A DNA stretch of 10,298 bases from Deltaproteobacteria bacterium (GCA_021780585.1 JAJXYM010000042.1:1-10298); one strand, 5' to 3'; positions 1 to 7,093 are shown, counted from the stretch's first letter. A program made the numbers and translations. Notes: generated by a model from the letters alone, not told the origin.

Positions 1-1121
1 CGACCGTGGGGACCGACGAAGAGCAGCAACAGGATCAGCGCCAACCCAAAACCCACGGCCGCGGCGGCGCTCGCCGTCGTCCGCGATCCGGTAACGCCCG
101 CCCTTTGCGGCCGGAGCGCCGCCAGCACGGCGAGCGCCGACAGAGCGCCCACCCAGCCGCCGCGCGACGAACTGAGCAACAACGCGCTGGCGATGGAAAT
201 GACCGCCGCAACCGCCAAAATCCGCGTCGCCCGGCGCCGCTTTCGCGCAAGCGCCGCCGGCCACAATGCTCCAACGGCCGCGAAGGGCAAGGCCTGATCA
301 AGAAAATTCGCGAGGTGATCCGGATTTGCGAAGGAGCCCACCGCGCGCGCCCCCCACGGGTCGCCCTTGGGCCAGTCATAGGGCTGAAACAGCCACAAGG
401 CCCGGCCATTCGAATAAATCCGCTCGCCCAGGGCAACCATGGCCGCCGCGAACCCGGCCAACACGATGATTCGCGCGAGCCGTTGGCCGATTTCACTTCC
501 GCTCGGATCGTCGAATGGATACGCCGCCACCAGTAAAAAAAACCCCGCGTAACAAATCAACTTGAGCAGCGCCGGAAAGGTCAGCGACGGGGCCAGCGAC
601 AACGTGCGCCAAACCTTGATTGCATTGTCTGTTTCAGGTTGCGGCGATTCCCGGGATACGTCATCGCCGCGCGGCGACTCCCTGAATGGAACCGGCTCGC
701 CCGCGGCCGCCTCATCAACGGTTGGGAGCGCGACCATCGCGGCGGGTTCTCCGCTGCCGCCGCGCCCGTTGGCCGCTCGCACGTTCAACGGCGCGGCCGG
801 CCAACCCGGCAAGCTGTTTTGATAAAGTTCGAAGCTCGCCGGCGAAATCGCGCGCAGCAAGCCCGGCGGTATCGGCGCGAGTTGCAAAGCCGCGAGGCCG
901 ATTAGCAAAGCCGCCGGGATCAACGCGGCGCCAAGTCCGCGCAGTCCGGACAAAGCCGCGCTCGCGCCGGGGTCGGCGACGCCGCGCGCCAGCCACAGCG
1001 CCGTCAGTGAAAAGACCAGCGCCTCCATCGGCGCGTACGCCCATGGTTCCACCCCGCCAACCGCCAATGGCGTGAGCAATAGCAGGGCGCCCAGTCCCCA
1101 TAGAATCGTCTGGTCAACCAC
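1..1121 (-). CDS. O-antigen ligase / Wzy-type polysaccharide polymerase, N-terminal part (runs off left edge)
   Basis: Reverse translation gives an uninterrupted frame of 373 codons from a GTG at 1121-1119 to the window edge; the stop lies outside. The product is an inner-membrane protein with hydrophobic segments near residues 6-22, 64-84, 185-200, 216-231, 275-290, 302-317 and 352-370. Two motifs typical of the O-antigen ligase/Wzy superfamily are visible: GSFANPDHLANFL at 262-274 (the family's N-P-N-H-like block) and LSSSRGGWVG at 316-325. Such proteins join undecaprenyl-linked sugar repeats, or ligate them to an acceptor, on the periplasmic side. A hydrophilic, Pro/Glu/Arg-rich stretch at about 100-175 separates the first and second membrane groups. 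The start is uncertain: there is no ATG before the first membrane helix and no clear Shine-Dalgarno, and the frame is open further upstream without a standard start. It follows the Wzc-type kinase by 71 bp in the same direction, so probably the same operon. Ligase and polymerase cannot be told apart here. Confidence 0.85.
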   Translation of the reverse strand, partial: MVDQTILWGLGALLLLTPLAVGGVEPWAYAPMEALVFSLTALWLARGVADPGASAALSGLRGLGAALIPAALLIGLAALQLAPIPPGLLRAISPASFELYQNSLPGWPAAPLNVRAANGRGGSGEPAAMVALPTVDEAAAGEPVPFRESPRGDDVSRESPQPETDNAIKVWRTLSLAPSLTFPALLKLICYAGFFLLVAAYPFDDPSGSEIGQRLARIIVLAGFAAAMVALGERIYSNGRALWLFQPYDWPKGDPWGARAVGSFANPDHLANFLDQALPFAAVGALWPAALARKRRRATRILAVAAVISIASALLLSSSRGGWVGALSALAVLAALRPQRAGVTGSRTTASAAAAVGFGLALILLLLFVGPHG

Positions 1122-1192
1122 GCGGGCTGGAGACGCGGGCGCGATATTAAGGATCGATTCGATCTGCCGTCCTGAAATAATGGACCATGGCC

Positions 1193-3526
1193 TCAGGCGG
1201 GAGCCGAAGGCTTGCGGGAGTAATAACTCTTATACGGATTATAGTAATAGTAATCGGGACTGGCCGCGTCGACGCGGTTTAAGACCACGCCGAAGATTCT
1301 CGCTCCGACATGACGTAGTTTGGCGCACGCCTGTCGAACGTTTCGTTTCGACGTCGCGCCGCCGACGATTATCAGCACCCCATCCGTCATCGTTGAAAAC
1401 ATCGTCGCGTCGCTCACCGGCATTACTGGCGGCGCATCAACCACCACCCGATCGTATCGCTCGCAAAGGGTGGCGAGCAGCTCCCGCATTGTGGCCGATC
1501 CGATCAATGCCGCTGGATTCGGACTCTCCGACCCGGCGCTCAAGAAGTATAGCCCCGACACAGTTTGATGAACTACCTGATCGATATCTCTCTGGCCGGT
1601 CAGCACGTCCGCAAGGCCGGAGTGATTGGCGATGCCGAGTATTTCGTGGCAGCGCGGTTTGCGCATATCGCCGTCGATCAAGAGAACCCTGTCGCTGGTC
1701 TGGGCGAAGGCGGCCGCTACGTTCAAGGCCGTGACCGTCTTCCCCTCCCCTTCCACCGCGCTCGTAACCAGCACGCTCTTCGGCGTCTGTCCGGCCTGCG
1801 AAAACAGCAGCGCGGTGCAGATGGAGTGATAGAGTTCTCCAGCCGGCGACCGCCCATCTTCGCCCACCACAATCAGGTCGTTTCCCGAACGCTTGCCGCA
1901 CGTGGGCGAGTCGCTGGCTTCGATCATCTTTTTGCTGGCGCCTTTGAGCAGCCGGCGCGCGCCATACCCATAGCCATTCCATGTCAGCTTGAAGAAGTCC
2001 GGCACCAAAGCCAGGCTCGGCAGTCGCAGTTCGCGTTCAATTTGCTCGGAACTTTTCAACCGGTCGTCCAAAAATTCCAGGAAGAACGCCAGGCCGATCC
2101 CGCCCGTCAACCCAAGGAATCCGCTCAAGCCAAGACTCAACGCTTTGCGCGGACTCGATGGATAGCGCGGCGGTTCGGCGCGATCCACGACCGAGACGCT
2201 TGAGGACGGCGCGTCGGCCGAAACGTCCAGCTCCCTCACACGCTCCAGCACGCTTTTGTAGAGATTGCGGCTTGCGTCAACTTCGCGCGCCAACACCGCG
2301 TCCTGCAACGACGCATCGTTAAGCGCGAGAGCCCGTGTCTTGACCCGCGCGATTTCCTGCTCGAGCATCTGCTGGCGTGCCGCCGTCGCGCTGAAATCCG
2401 ATTCAACCCCTTTTGCGGCGCGATTGATCTCCTGCGCCAGCTGCGCCCGGCTCTGGTCAAGCTTCGCCTTCAAATCGTCCAGCGGCTTGTAGAAGCCTGG
2501 ATTGAACTGATTGCTCATTGCCGCGTACTGGGCCGCGAGTTGCGCCACCTGTTGTTTGAGATTTTGAATGAGGGGATTTTGCATCACCTCCGGCAGCGAA
2601 TCCGCCTCGCCGCGACGAATCAGATCGTGCTGGGCCTCAAGCTCTATCCGGTCGGTCTCCACTTTCGCGAGGGAGTTGTTCAGATCGGTCAGACGCTGCT
2701 CGATCATCTGACCCTTGCCCTTCTCGTCCAGCGAAAATGCGATCACGCCGTGGTCGCGCCGATAGGCGTTCAACGCCGCTTCGGATTTTTCGACCCGCTC
2801 CTTCAGATCGGCCAGCTTGTTCTGCAGAAACTGTTCGGCGTTCCGGGCCGTGTCCGCCTTGAGCTCCATACCCCGGCGAATGTATGCCTCGATATGCGCG
2901 TTCACGACGCGCGCCGACAGTTGCGGATCCGGCGTGCTGAAATCCACCCTTACCAGTTGAGTGCCGTATTCAGGTTCAATCTTCAGCATGCCGAGATAGG
3001 CGTCGATGGCGCCGGGCGCCGCCCCAAGCGCGTCAAACGCATCGCCGGGTTCGACCGGCGGCGCAAACAATCGATGGACCCAGGCCCGCGCCGCCGACCA
3101 CCATCCGGCGATCAATCCCTGATTTTGCGGTTTCCCGCCAAAAAGTGGATTGTCCGTCAGGTTGAGTTCGTCGATTACCTTCGCCGCGAGGCTCCGGCTT
3201 TGAAGTATGTCGTACTCCGTTTTGTAAAAATCATGCTCGCCGGAGATCTCCGGCGCGACTGACGGAGTCTTCGTGTCGAGCACCGGGGCCGCCTGCGCTT
3301 CCAGCAACAGCGTCCCTTTCGCCGTATAGAGCGGCGTTAGATTGAACACCACCAATGCCGTGAGCGCTATCGCGCCGAAGAAGAACGCCGCGATGAGCCG
3401 CTGGCGTTTGCGAATTACGACCCAGTAATCGCGCAGGTCGGGAGGGTCATCGCCAGCCCGGTGATAACCCGGCGGCGCCGTCGCCTGATGATCACGCAAA
3501 ACTATGTAGGGCGATACTTCTTGCAA
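1193..3526 (-). CDS. Wzc-type polysaccharide co-polymerase with fused BY-kinase domain
   Basis: A 777-residue inner-membrane protein of the Wzz/Wzc family, which controls chain length and couples polymerisation to export through the Wza-type channel. Layout: cytoplasmic N-terminus, membrane helix about 43-62, Wzz domain about 30-130, long periplasmic coiled coil about 225-430, proline motif PSSPRK at 456-461, second membrane helix about 463-484, then a cytoplasmic bacterial tyrosine kinase domain. The kinase shows Walker A SAVEGEGKT (589-597), Walker A' LLIDGDMR (615-622) and Walker B VVVDAPP (694-700). The C-terminal tail has seven tyrosines (759-762, 765, 768, 769), the expected autophosphorylation cluster. 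Length and the one-chain fusion match proteobacterial and not firmicute systems. The start is TTG at 3526-3524, supported by an AGGTGG ribosome site on the minus strand at 3531-3536 that overlaps the upstream gene's stop; this suggests translational coupling. Function is very secure; the exact polymer is unknown. Confidence 0.95.
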   Translation of the reverse strand: MQEVSPYIVLRDHQATAPPGYHRAGDDPPDLRDYWVVIRKRQRLIAAFFFGAIALTALVVFNLTPLYTAKGTLLLEAQAAPVLDTKTPSVAPEISGEHDFYKTEYDILQSRSLAAKVIDELNLTDNPLFGGKPQNQGLIAGWWSAARAWVHRLFAPPVEPGDAFDALGAAPGAIDAYLGMLKIEPEYGTQLVRVDFSTPDPQLSARVVNAHIEAYIRRGMELKADTARNAEQFLQNKLADLKERVEKSEAALNAYRRDHGVIAFSLDEKGKGQMIEQRLTDLNNSLAKVETDRIELEAQHDLIRRGEADSLPEVMQNPLIQNLKQQVAQLAAQYAAMSNQFNPGFYKPLDDLKAKLDQSRAQLAQEINRAAKGVESDFSATAARQQMLEQEIARVKTRALALNDASLQDAVLAREVDASRNLYKSVLERVRELDVSADAPSSSVSVVDRAEPPRYPSSPRKALSLGLSGFLGLTGGIGLAFFLEFLDDRLKSSEQIERELRLPSLALVPDFFKLTWNGYGYGARRLLKGASKKMIEASDSPTCGKRSGNDLIVVGEDGRSPAGELYHSICTALLFSQAGQTPKSVLVTSAVEGEGKTVTALNVAAAFAQTSDRVLLIDGDMRKPRCHEILGIANHSGLADVLTGQRDIDQVVHQTVSGLYFLSAGSESPNPAALIGSATMRELLATLCERYDRVVVDAPPVMPVSDATMFSTMTDGVLIIVGGATSKRNVRQACAKLRHVGARIFGVVLNRVDAASPDYYYYNPYKSYYSRKPSAPA

Positions 3527-3530
3527 ACGG

Positions 3531-3536
3531 CCACCT
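3531..3536 (-). promoter_or_regulatory. Shine-Dalgarno of the Wzc-type gene
   Basis: AGGTGG on the minus strand, 4 nt before the TTG start at 3526 and overlapping the TAG stop (3537-3535) of the upstream export gene. It decides the non-ATG start and implies that ribosomes finishing the export protein reinitiate on the kinase gene. Confidence 0.6.
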
Positions 3537-4881
3537 ACGGCACCGGCGCATAAACGCCCGTGCCGAACTTGGTGAAGATTTCGTAAAACGAATAAGGCAC
3601 CGCGCCGATCACCGAACGGCGCACAAAGACCACGTCGCCCGCCTCAACCGGCACATCCGCTTCCGCGCCCGACTTCACTTTCGACAGATCGACTAAAATG
3701 GCCCGGCGGCTGCCGTCCGGATTGGTGCGCAGCACCTCGGCGGTTTGGCTGAATAGCGCCCCGCCCGCCGCCGAAACGGCGCTCAACGCCGTCATCCCGG
3801 GCACGATGCGAAATGCGCCCGGATTTGCGACCCAGCCGTCGACCATCACCTCGCCGCCGGCCGGCACGATAATCGTGTCGCCCGGCCGCACCGGCACGTC
3901 GAGCTGACCCTCGCGGGCGGCGCTGGTCAGATCGACCTCAATTGGATCGGACGCGCCCAACAGAGACACCAGTCGCGTCGACGCGGCTGCGGGCGTCTCC
4001 GCCGCGTCGGTCGGCATCGGGTCGGGCGAGACACGGTCGCGCCGCTCCGCGCCCTCGCGCGCGGGGCGGTTCGCTTCGGCGCTCACCGCCTCGACCTTGC
4101 CCGCGGTTTGCTCGGACGGCGCAGCTAGCGCTTTGGTCAGTTCCAGCCGCCGCGCGTCGCCCGCCGCCGACGCCGGAATGAACAACAGACGCGAACTCGC
4201 CTGGCTGGTCATGCCGCCGGCGCGATCGACCATATCCAGAATCGTGTCCGAGCGACCCGTGATGCTGTACAAACCCGGCTTCTGCACCATCCCCACCACC
4301 GCCACTTCGCGGCTGTGATACTGATCGACGAAGACTTCAACCTGCGGATCCTTAACCGGCTTCTCCAATCGCCGATACAGGGCCTGCCGTAATTCCTCTT
4401 CGCTCATACCGCCGACCGCGAGCACGCCTGCCAAGGGAAGCGCGATCGTGTTATCCTCCGAAACCCGCGCCTTATACTTCTGAAGTTCGGGCACGTGCGC
4501 CACCGTGATCTCGATCACGTCTCCGGGCCCGACCGCGAGTTTATTCGAGAAGGCGTCGCTGCTCCGTTCATTCAGCAATTTCCGCAGCCGTTGATCAGGG
4601 CCGGGCGCGCCGCCCAACGGACTCGGTTCGCTCGCCGCGGACTGTTGCGAATTGCCGATCGCCGGGGAATCGCTGCAGGACGTAAGAAAAGCGATCAGAA
4701 GCAAGGAAACAACGAGTAAAGAAGCCGCCAGCGCCCCCCTCTTCAACGCAGCGCTGGGGTCGAGCTTCGCGGATCGTTTCCAATGCGCGCGACGCGCTAT
4801 CGCTCCGCATCGCAAGCGATGCGACTTGCTCAAAAATTCGTGCTGAGATTCTGAAATCAACGACCGTCCGACCCGCCGCAT
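3535..4881 (-). CDS. Wza-type polysaccharide export outer-membrane lipoprotein
   Basis: A 448-residue protein of the polysaccharide biosynthesis/export family, whose members form the outer-membrane channel for capsule or exopolysaccharide. A hydrophobic segment (about 49-66) ends in the lipobox LTSC with the acylated Cys at 69. The export domain follows at about 113-190 (LAVGPGDVIEITV at 115-127), then an SLBB domain at about 191-250 (VVGMVQKPGLYSITG) and a second SLBB at about 343-420 (VDGWVANPGAFRIVPG). A low-complexity Ala/Glu/Arg-rich insert at about 252-305 separates the two SLBB domains. The ATG at 4881 leaves an unusually long 48-residue stretch before the signal and has no visible ribosome site; a TTG at residue 46 (4746-4744) would give a normal lipoprotein leader, so the true start may be there. 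It lies 144 bp after the small secreted-protein gene and 8 bp before the kinase gene with which its product would form the export machine. Confidence 0.93.
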   Translation of the reverse strand: MRRVGRSLISESQHEFLSKSHRLRCGAIARRAHWKRSAKLDPSAALKRGALAASLLVVSLLLIAFLTSCSDSPAIGNSQQSAASEPSPLGGAPGPDQRLRKLLNERSSDAFSNKLAVGPGDVIEITVAHVPELQKYKARVSEDNTIALPLAGVLAVGGMSEEELRQALYRRLEKPVKDPQVEVFVDQYHSREVAVVGMVQKPGLYSITGRSDTILDMVDRAGGMTSQASSRLLFIPASAAGDARRLELTKALAAPSEQTAGKVEAVSAEANRPAREGAERRDRVSPDPMPTDAAETPAAASTRLVSLLGASDPIEVDLTSAAREGQLDVPVRPGDTIIVPAGGEVMVDGWVANPGAFRIVPGMTALSAVSAAGGALFSQTAEVLRTNPDGSRRAILVDLSKVKSGAEADVPVEAGDVVFVRRSVIGAVPYSFYEIFTKFGTGVYAPVP

Positions 4882-5025
4882 CGATCATTTTAAAGATGCG
4901 GCGAAATCGCACCTCGAACAAGCGAACAAAAAGTGAAAGCCCGTGTACGCGACCGGCTGACACCATTGCGGTCGCAACGAGGCGCCGCTCCCCGGCGTCA
5001 AGCTCGATGCCTGAAAGCGCTCGAC
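4882..5025. other. 144-bp gap between the secreted-protein gene and the export gene
   Basis: I see no gene here. On the minus strand a TTGACG hexamer occurs at about 5003-5008, but no good -10 element stands at the usual distance, so I do not call a promoter. The same-direction genes on both sides are compatible with one transcript. Confidence 0.4.
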
Positions 5026-5541
5026 CTATAGCGAGGGACTGGCGGGAGCGCTGGATGAAGAAAAGCCGCCGGCCGCGCCATAGCCGCCGACCACTCCGCC
5101 CGCGATTCCGCCCGCAGCCAGCACCACCAACGAAGCAAACTCACCGGCCGAAAAACCGAACGGATCGCCCGCGACTTCCAACTCAGCGCCTTCTCGCGCC
5201 GAAGCCAGCGGCGGATCGACGGGTGACAGACGCCAATTGATCGTCAAGCCTTTCTGGTTCAGGTACGAAACCGCCGTGCCGGACTTCAAGCCGCTCTTTC
5301 CCGGATTGACGTTGAAGTCATATTTGCCCGGGGCAAGGCCAAAGATCTCGTATTTCCCCTGAGGATTGGTGGTTCCTTGGCTCATGGTCATCCCGGCGGA
5401 ATTTCGCGCCGAAATCACCACGTCGTTTACCGGACGCCCTTGTTCATTCTGAACCGAGCCAATCACGTTTGCGCACCGACCCGCGCCCGGCGTCATGGCC
5501 CACATCATGGCGAATCCAAATAGAATCACCGCCGTTTTCAT
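5026..5541 (-). CDS. Small secreted protein with carboxypeptidase regulatory-like (CNA-B/transthyretin-like) domain
   Basis: A 171-residue protein. Residues 1-24 form a signal peptide ending about GAGRCA. Residues 25-105 look like a carboxypeptidase regulatory-like beta-sandwich: VIGSVQNEQGRPVNDVVISA at 26-45 and then GKYEIFGLAPGKYDFNV (62-78), the usual 'G.Y.f..L.pG.Y...v' signature. A hydrophobic glycine/alanine helix follows at about 135-160 and the chain ends in a Ser/Pro-rich tail. The start is well supported: ATG at 5541 with GAGGAGGG 7 nt upstream. Such domains are found in surface and secreted proteins and often bind or stabilise rather than catalyse; no zinc peptidase domain is present. 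As first gene of the exopolysaccharide operon it may bind the polymer or assist the secretion apparatus, which is inference. The C-terminal hydrophobic segment may anchor it in a membrane. Confidence 0.82.
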   Translation of the reverse strand: MKTAVILFGFAMMWAMTPGAGRCANVIGSVQNEQGRPVNDVVISARNSAGMTMSQGTTNPQGKYEIFGLAPGKYDFNVNPGKSGLKSGTAVSYLNQKGLTINWRLSPVDPPLASAREGAELEVAGDPFGFSAGEFASLVVLAAGGIAGGVVGGYGAAGGFSSSSAPASPSL

Positions 5542-5548
5542 GAAACCG

Positions 5549-5556
5549 CCCTCCTC
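5549..5556 (-). promoter_or_regulatory. Strong Shine-Dalgarno of the secreted-protein gene
   Basis: GAGGAGGG on the minus strand with 7 nt to the ATG at 5541. It is the best ribosome site of the left operon and fixes the start of its first visible gene. Confidence 0.7.
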
Positions 5557-5653
5557 TGGAGCCAGTTTATTGCCGGACCAACCAATGGTCTACAATCCGT
5601 AGAGATGAAATGGGAATGCGTCCGCCATCCCATGTGAAATCGTCGATTCCCCC

Positions 5654-5833
5654 ATGGCCCAAATCCCTCCAACCAGAAAGCAGATTCGCGCCGAACCACT
5701 GACTGAATTATGCGGCCTTCCGCTCAGTTGGCTGATATCAAAATACAACGAACATGTGAAGGGCGGCGCAGACAATTCAGCTCCAATTAACGTTGATAGG
5801 AGTTGTATTAGATCAATTAAGATTGTGTTTTGA
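5654..5833 (+). CDS. Possible 59-residue ORF, unrecognised
   Basis: ATG at 5654 to TGA at 5831-5833; the product begins MAQIPPTRKQIRAEPL and contains LPLSWLISKYNEHV at about 27-40. Composition looks protein-like and the frame runs into the AT-rich block. There is no visible ribosome binding site, no recognised domain, and an antisense ORF of similar length covers part of it. It may be a gene remnant. I keep it only as a weak candidate. Confidence 0.15.
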   Translation: MAQIPPTRKQIRAEPLTELCGLPLSWLISKYNEHVKGGADNSAPINVDRSCIRSIKIVF

Positions 5834-5889
5834 TGAGTTTTGGCAATTTTTAATATGATTGTTTTATTTTTTTCGCGTCAAATCTTTGA

Positions 5890-5903
5890 GGAAGAATTCT
5901 TCC
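5890..5903. repeat. Perfect 14-bp palindrome
   Basis: ggaagaattcttcc reads the same on both strands and lies in the AT-rich block. It could be a dimeric regulator site or a chance palindrome. Confidence 0.45.
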
Positions 5904-6124
5904 AAAATTTCCCTCTTACAACAGGCAATTCCCAGCGCTTTGATTAATTTCGATGCCGAACAAGAGACTCCGCGCACTTTAAGATTGCGTCTGGTAATTC
6001 GCTTTATTGATAGATAATGGATGTTTGATGAAGCATGTTTAGGCGCAAAGTGTGTTCCCAACCATGGCGATCGGGTCCCGAAAGGGAGGCCGGGCCTGGG
6101 ACGCGTCCGGAACTGACGGTCTCT

Positions 6125-6144
6125 CAAGCTTCGGCCGAAGCTTG
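6125..6144. repeat. Perfect 20-bp palindrome
   Basis: Arms caagcttcgg and ccgaagcttg meet without a spacer, giving a perfect 20-bp dyad just after the AT-rich block ends. No T tract follows on either strand, so it does not look like a terminator. A dyad regulator or recombinase site is possible. Confidence 0.55.
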
Positions 6145-6216
6145 GCGCGCGGCGGCGTGGAATCGCGCGCATGGCCGGCGGCCCGCGGCGATAAGATGGG
6201 CGGCGTAAGATTTGAA

Positions 6217-6256
6217 ACAGTTGCGTGCTTGCGTGCTATCTGGCTTGCACAAAAGC
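6217..6256 (+). promoter_or_regulatory. Octamer array, distant copy (candidate operator for the ribbon-helix-helix protein)
   Basis: Five octamers in exact 8-bp phase: acagttgc at 6217, gtgcttgc at 6225, gtgctatc at 6233, tggcttgc at 6241 and the weaker acaaaagc at 6249. The pair at 6233-6248 closely matches the pair at 8757-8772 just before parA, including the exact 11-mer gcgtgctatct. The block ends 28 bp before the ATG at 6285; the parA block ends 26 bp before the parA start. This equal placement suggests a shared operator. Confidence 0.5.
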
Positions 6257-6284
6257 GCGCACTTGGAATGACTCGGAGGATCGC

Positions 6285-6404
6285 ATGTGGCCGACGCGGC
6301 CCTCTCGATGGATCGCTAGAAAAAAGGTCGGACCGGGAATTTCACGATTGACCGCTTTAGCGGACGCGGAACTCCGCCATAGCCGGCGCGTCCCGCAACC
6401 GTAG
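6285..6404 (+). CDS. Possible 39-residue ORF behind the octamer array, unrecognised
   Basis: ATG at 6285 to TAG at 6402-6404. A good ribosome site GGAGGA (6275-6280) stands 4 nt before the start. The product begins MWPTRPSRWIARKKVGPG, is rich in Arg and Lys, and shows no domain I recognise. It is convergent with the DnaA-like gene ending at 6414. Its upstream octamer block at the same distance as in parA argues that a real transcription unit begins here; the ORF may be a small protein or the truncated head of a lost gene. Confidence 0.3.
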   Translation: MWPTRPSRWIARKKVGPGISRLTALADAELRHSRRVPQP

Positions 6405-6413
6405 GATGGGAGA

Positions 6414-6941
6414 TTATCGGGTCTTGCCGTTGTCCCCCGCATGTCCAAGCGGCGCCTGGAGCCGACGCAACGCGCCGCCGAGACAGGCGGCAAATTCCGG
6501 GTCGCTATCGACTAGCCGTTCCACCAGCTTTGGCACGCCGCTCACCGTGCTCGCGGCGAATCCGAACCGGGCGCCAACGCGCGCCGCCGGCTCGTCGGTC
6601 AACTTGCGGCTAAGATAGGTCGCGGCCTTCCGCGCCTGTCGCACACAGGTCGGATAATCGTTGATCCGAAGCGGCGTTCGGCCTCCGGACAAATCCCGGC
6701 GACTGACGTTGAAGGCTTCGGCGACCGCCGCTTCGATCGCGTCGATCGAAATGACCGGCTCTCCGCCCGCGCCGCCCGATTCGGCTGCAGCCGATTCCCA
6801 TACCGCTCGTTCCAACGATCCCAAGAAGGTACGCCCTCCTGGCAGAGACTGTAGCACAGTCGCCGCCGCCTCACATTTCTTTTCGTCCACGCCCTGAATC
6901 GCCGCCGCCCTCCCCCACTCCGCCTGCGGCGCTGCGCTCAA
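6414..6941 (-). CDS. DnaA domain IV-like helix-turn-helix protein
   Basis: A 175-residue protein whose middle, about 65-145, resembles the DNA-binding domain IV of DnaA: an IDAIEAAVAEAFNVSRRDLSG block (66-86) is followed by RQARKAATYLSRKLT (101-115), VGARFGF (122-128) and ASTVSGVPKLVERL (130-143). In DnaA the recognition helix carries R-D-H-T-T-V; here the equivalent is F-A-A-S-T-V, so binding to standard DnaA boxes is not expected. There is no AAA+ ATPase domain. Related stand-alone domains occur in plasmid and mobile-element proteins and as a tail of REP-associated transposases. The longest frame starts at TTG (6941), inside an inverted repeat and without a ribosome site; a GTG at residue 18 is an alternative. 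It is divergent from the ardC-like gene. The role is probably DNA-binding regulation of the mobile element, which is inference. Confidence 0.7.
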   Translation of the reverse strand: MSAAPQAEWGRAAAIQGVDEKKCEAAATVLQSLPGGRTFLGSLERAVWESAAAESGGAGGEPVISIDAIEAAVAEAFNVSRRDLSGGRTPLRINDYPTCVRQARKAATYLSRKLTDEPAARVGARFGFAASTVSGVPKLVERLVDSDPEFAACLGGALRRLQAPLGHAGDNGKTR

Positions 6942-6992
6942 GTCCGTCGCGCCGGTCCAGGGGACCGCCGCGCTCCGGCACGCCGGACTTGA
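6938..6992. repeat. Nested inverted repeat over the start of the DnaA-like gene
   Basis: Outer arms tcaagtccg (6938-6946) and cggacttga (6984-6992) match perfectly. Inner arms cgcgccggtcc (6948-6958) and ggaccgccgcg (6962-6972) match with one mismatch around a 3-nt loop. The TTG start lies within the outer arm, so the structure could act as an operator, an attenuating hairpin or a single-strand fold. Confidence 0.6.
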
Positions 6993-7042
6993 ATTGCTGC
7001 GCGCCGCGCATTGGTCGCTCCGCTGCGCTCCGCCGACGGTCG

Positions 7043-7090
7043 CTTTCCCCTTCGCCTCTCATGCCCACGCGAAGAGGCCGAAGGGGAAAG
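7043..7090. repeat. Long hairpin upstream of the ardC-like gene
   Basis: Arms 7043-7059 and 7073-7090 pair over 17 bp with a single bulged C at 7078 and a 13-nt loop. It is too long and perfect to be chance, lies 78 bp before the ardC-like start and is not followed by a T run. Confidence 0.75.
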
Positions 7091-7093
7091 AAA

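Larger units (their letters stand above)
5542..6413. other. Non-coding stretch between the exopolysaccharide operon and the plasmid genes, with an AT-rich block
   Basis: About 870 bp with no convincing large gene on either strand. From about 5790 to 6050 the DNA is markedly AT-rich (for example the T run around 5862-5873) while both flanks are GC-rich. It holds palindromes at 5890-5903 and 6125-6144, a small GNRA-like hairpin (tccc-gaaa-ggga, 6076-6087), an octamer array at 6217-6256 and two short ORFs listed separately. The change in base composition marks a likely junction between modules. Confidence 0.6.

Noticed and set aside
1148..1189. Minus-strand ATG ORF of 13 codons right after the Wzc-type stop
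   Set aside because: It ends at once at TAA, has no ribosome site, and the hydrophobic ligase frame starts later at GTG 1121.
1072..1734. Plus-strand ORF of 220 codons
   Set aside because: It is antisense to the kinase domain of the Wzc-type gene, whose motifs are intact, and its product is Arg/Ser-rich without a domain.
4595..4966. Minus-strand ORF of 123 codons overlapping the start of the export gene
   Set aside because: It is in another frame over a secure lipoprotein gene and shows no family features; its head lies in the 144-bp gap without a ribosome site.
5864..6172. Minus-strand ORF of 102 codons across the AT-rich block
   Set aside because: The first half is Arg/Pro-rich low-complexity and the second is Lys-rich through AT-rich DNA. 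No ribosome site or domain is seen.
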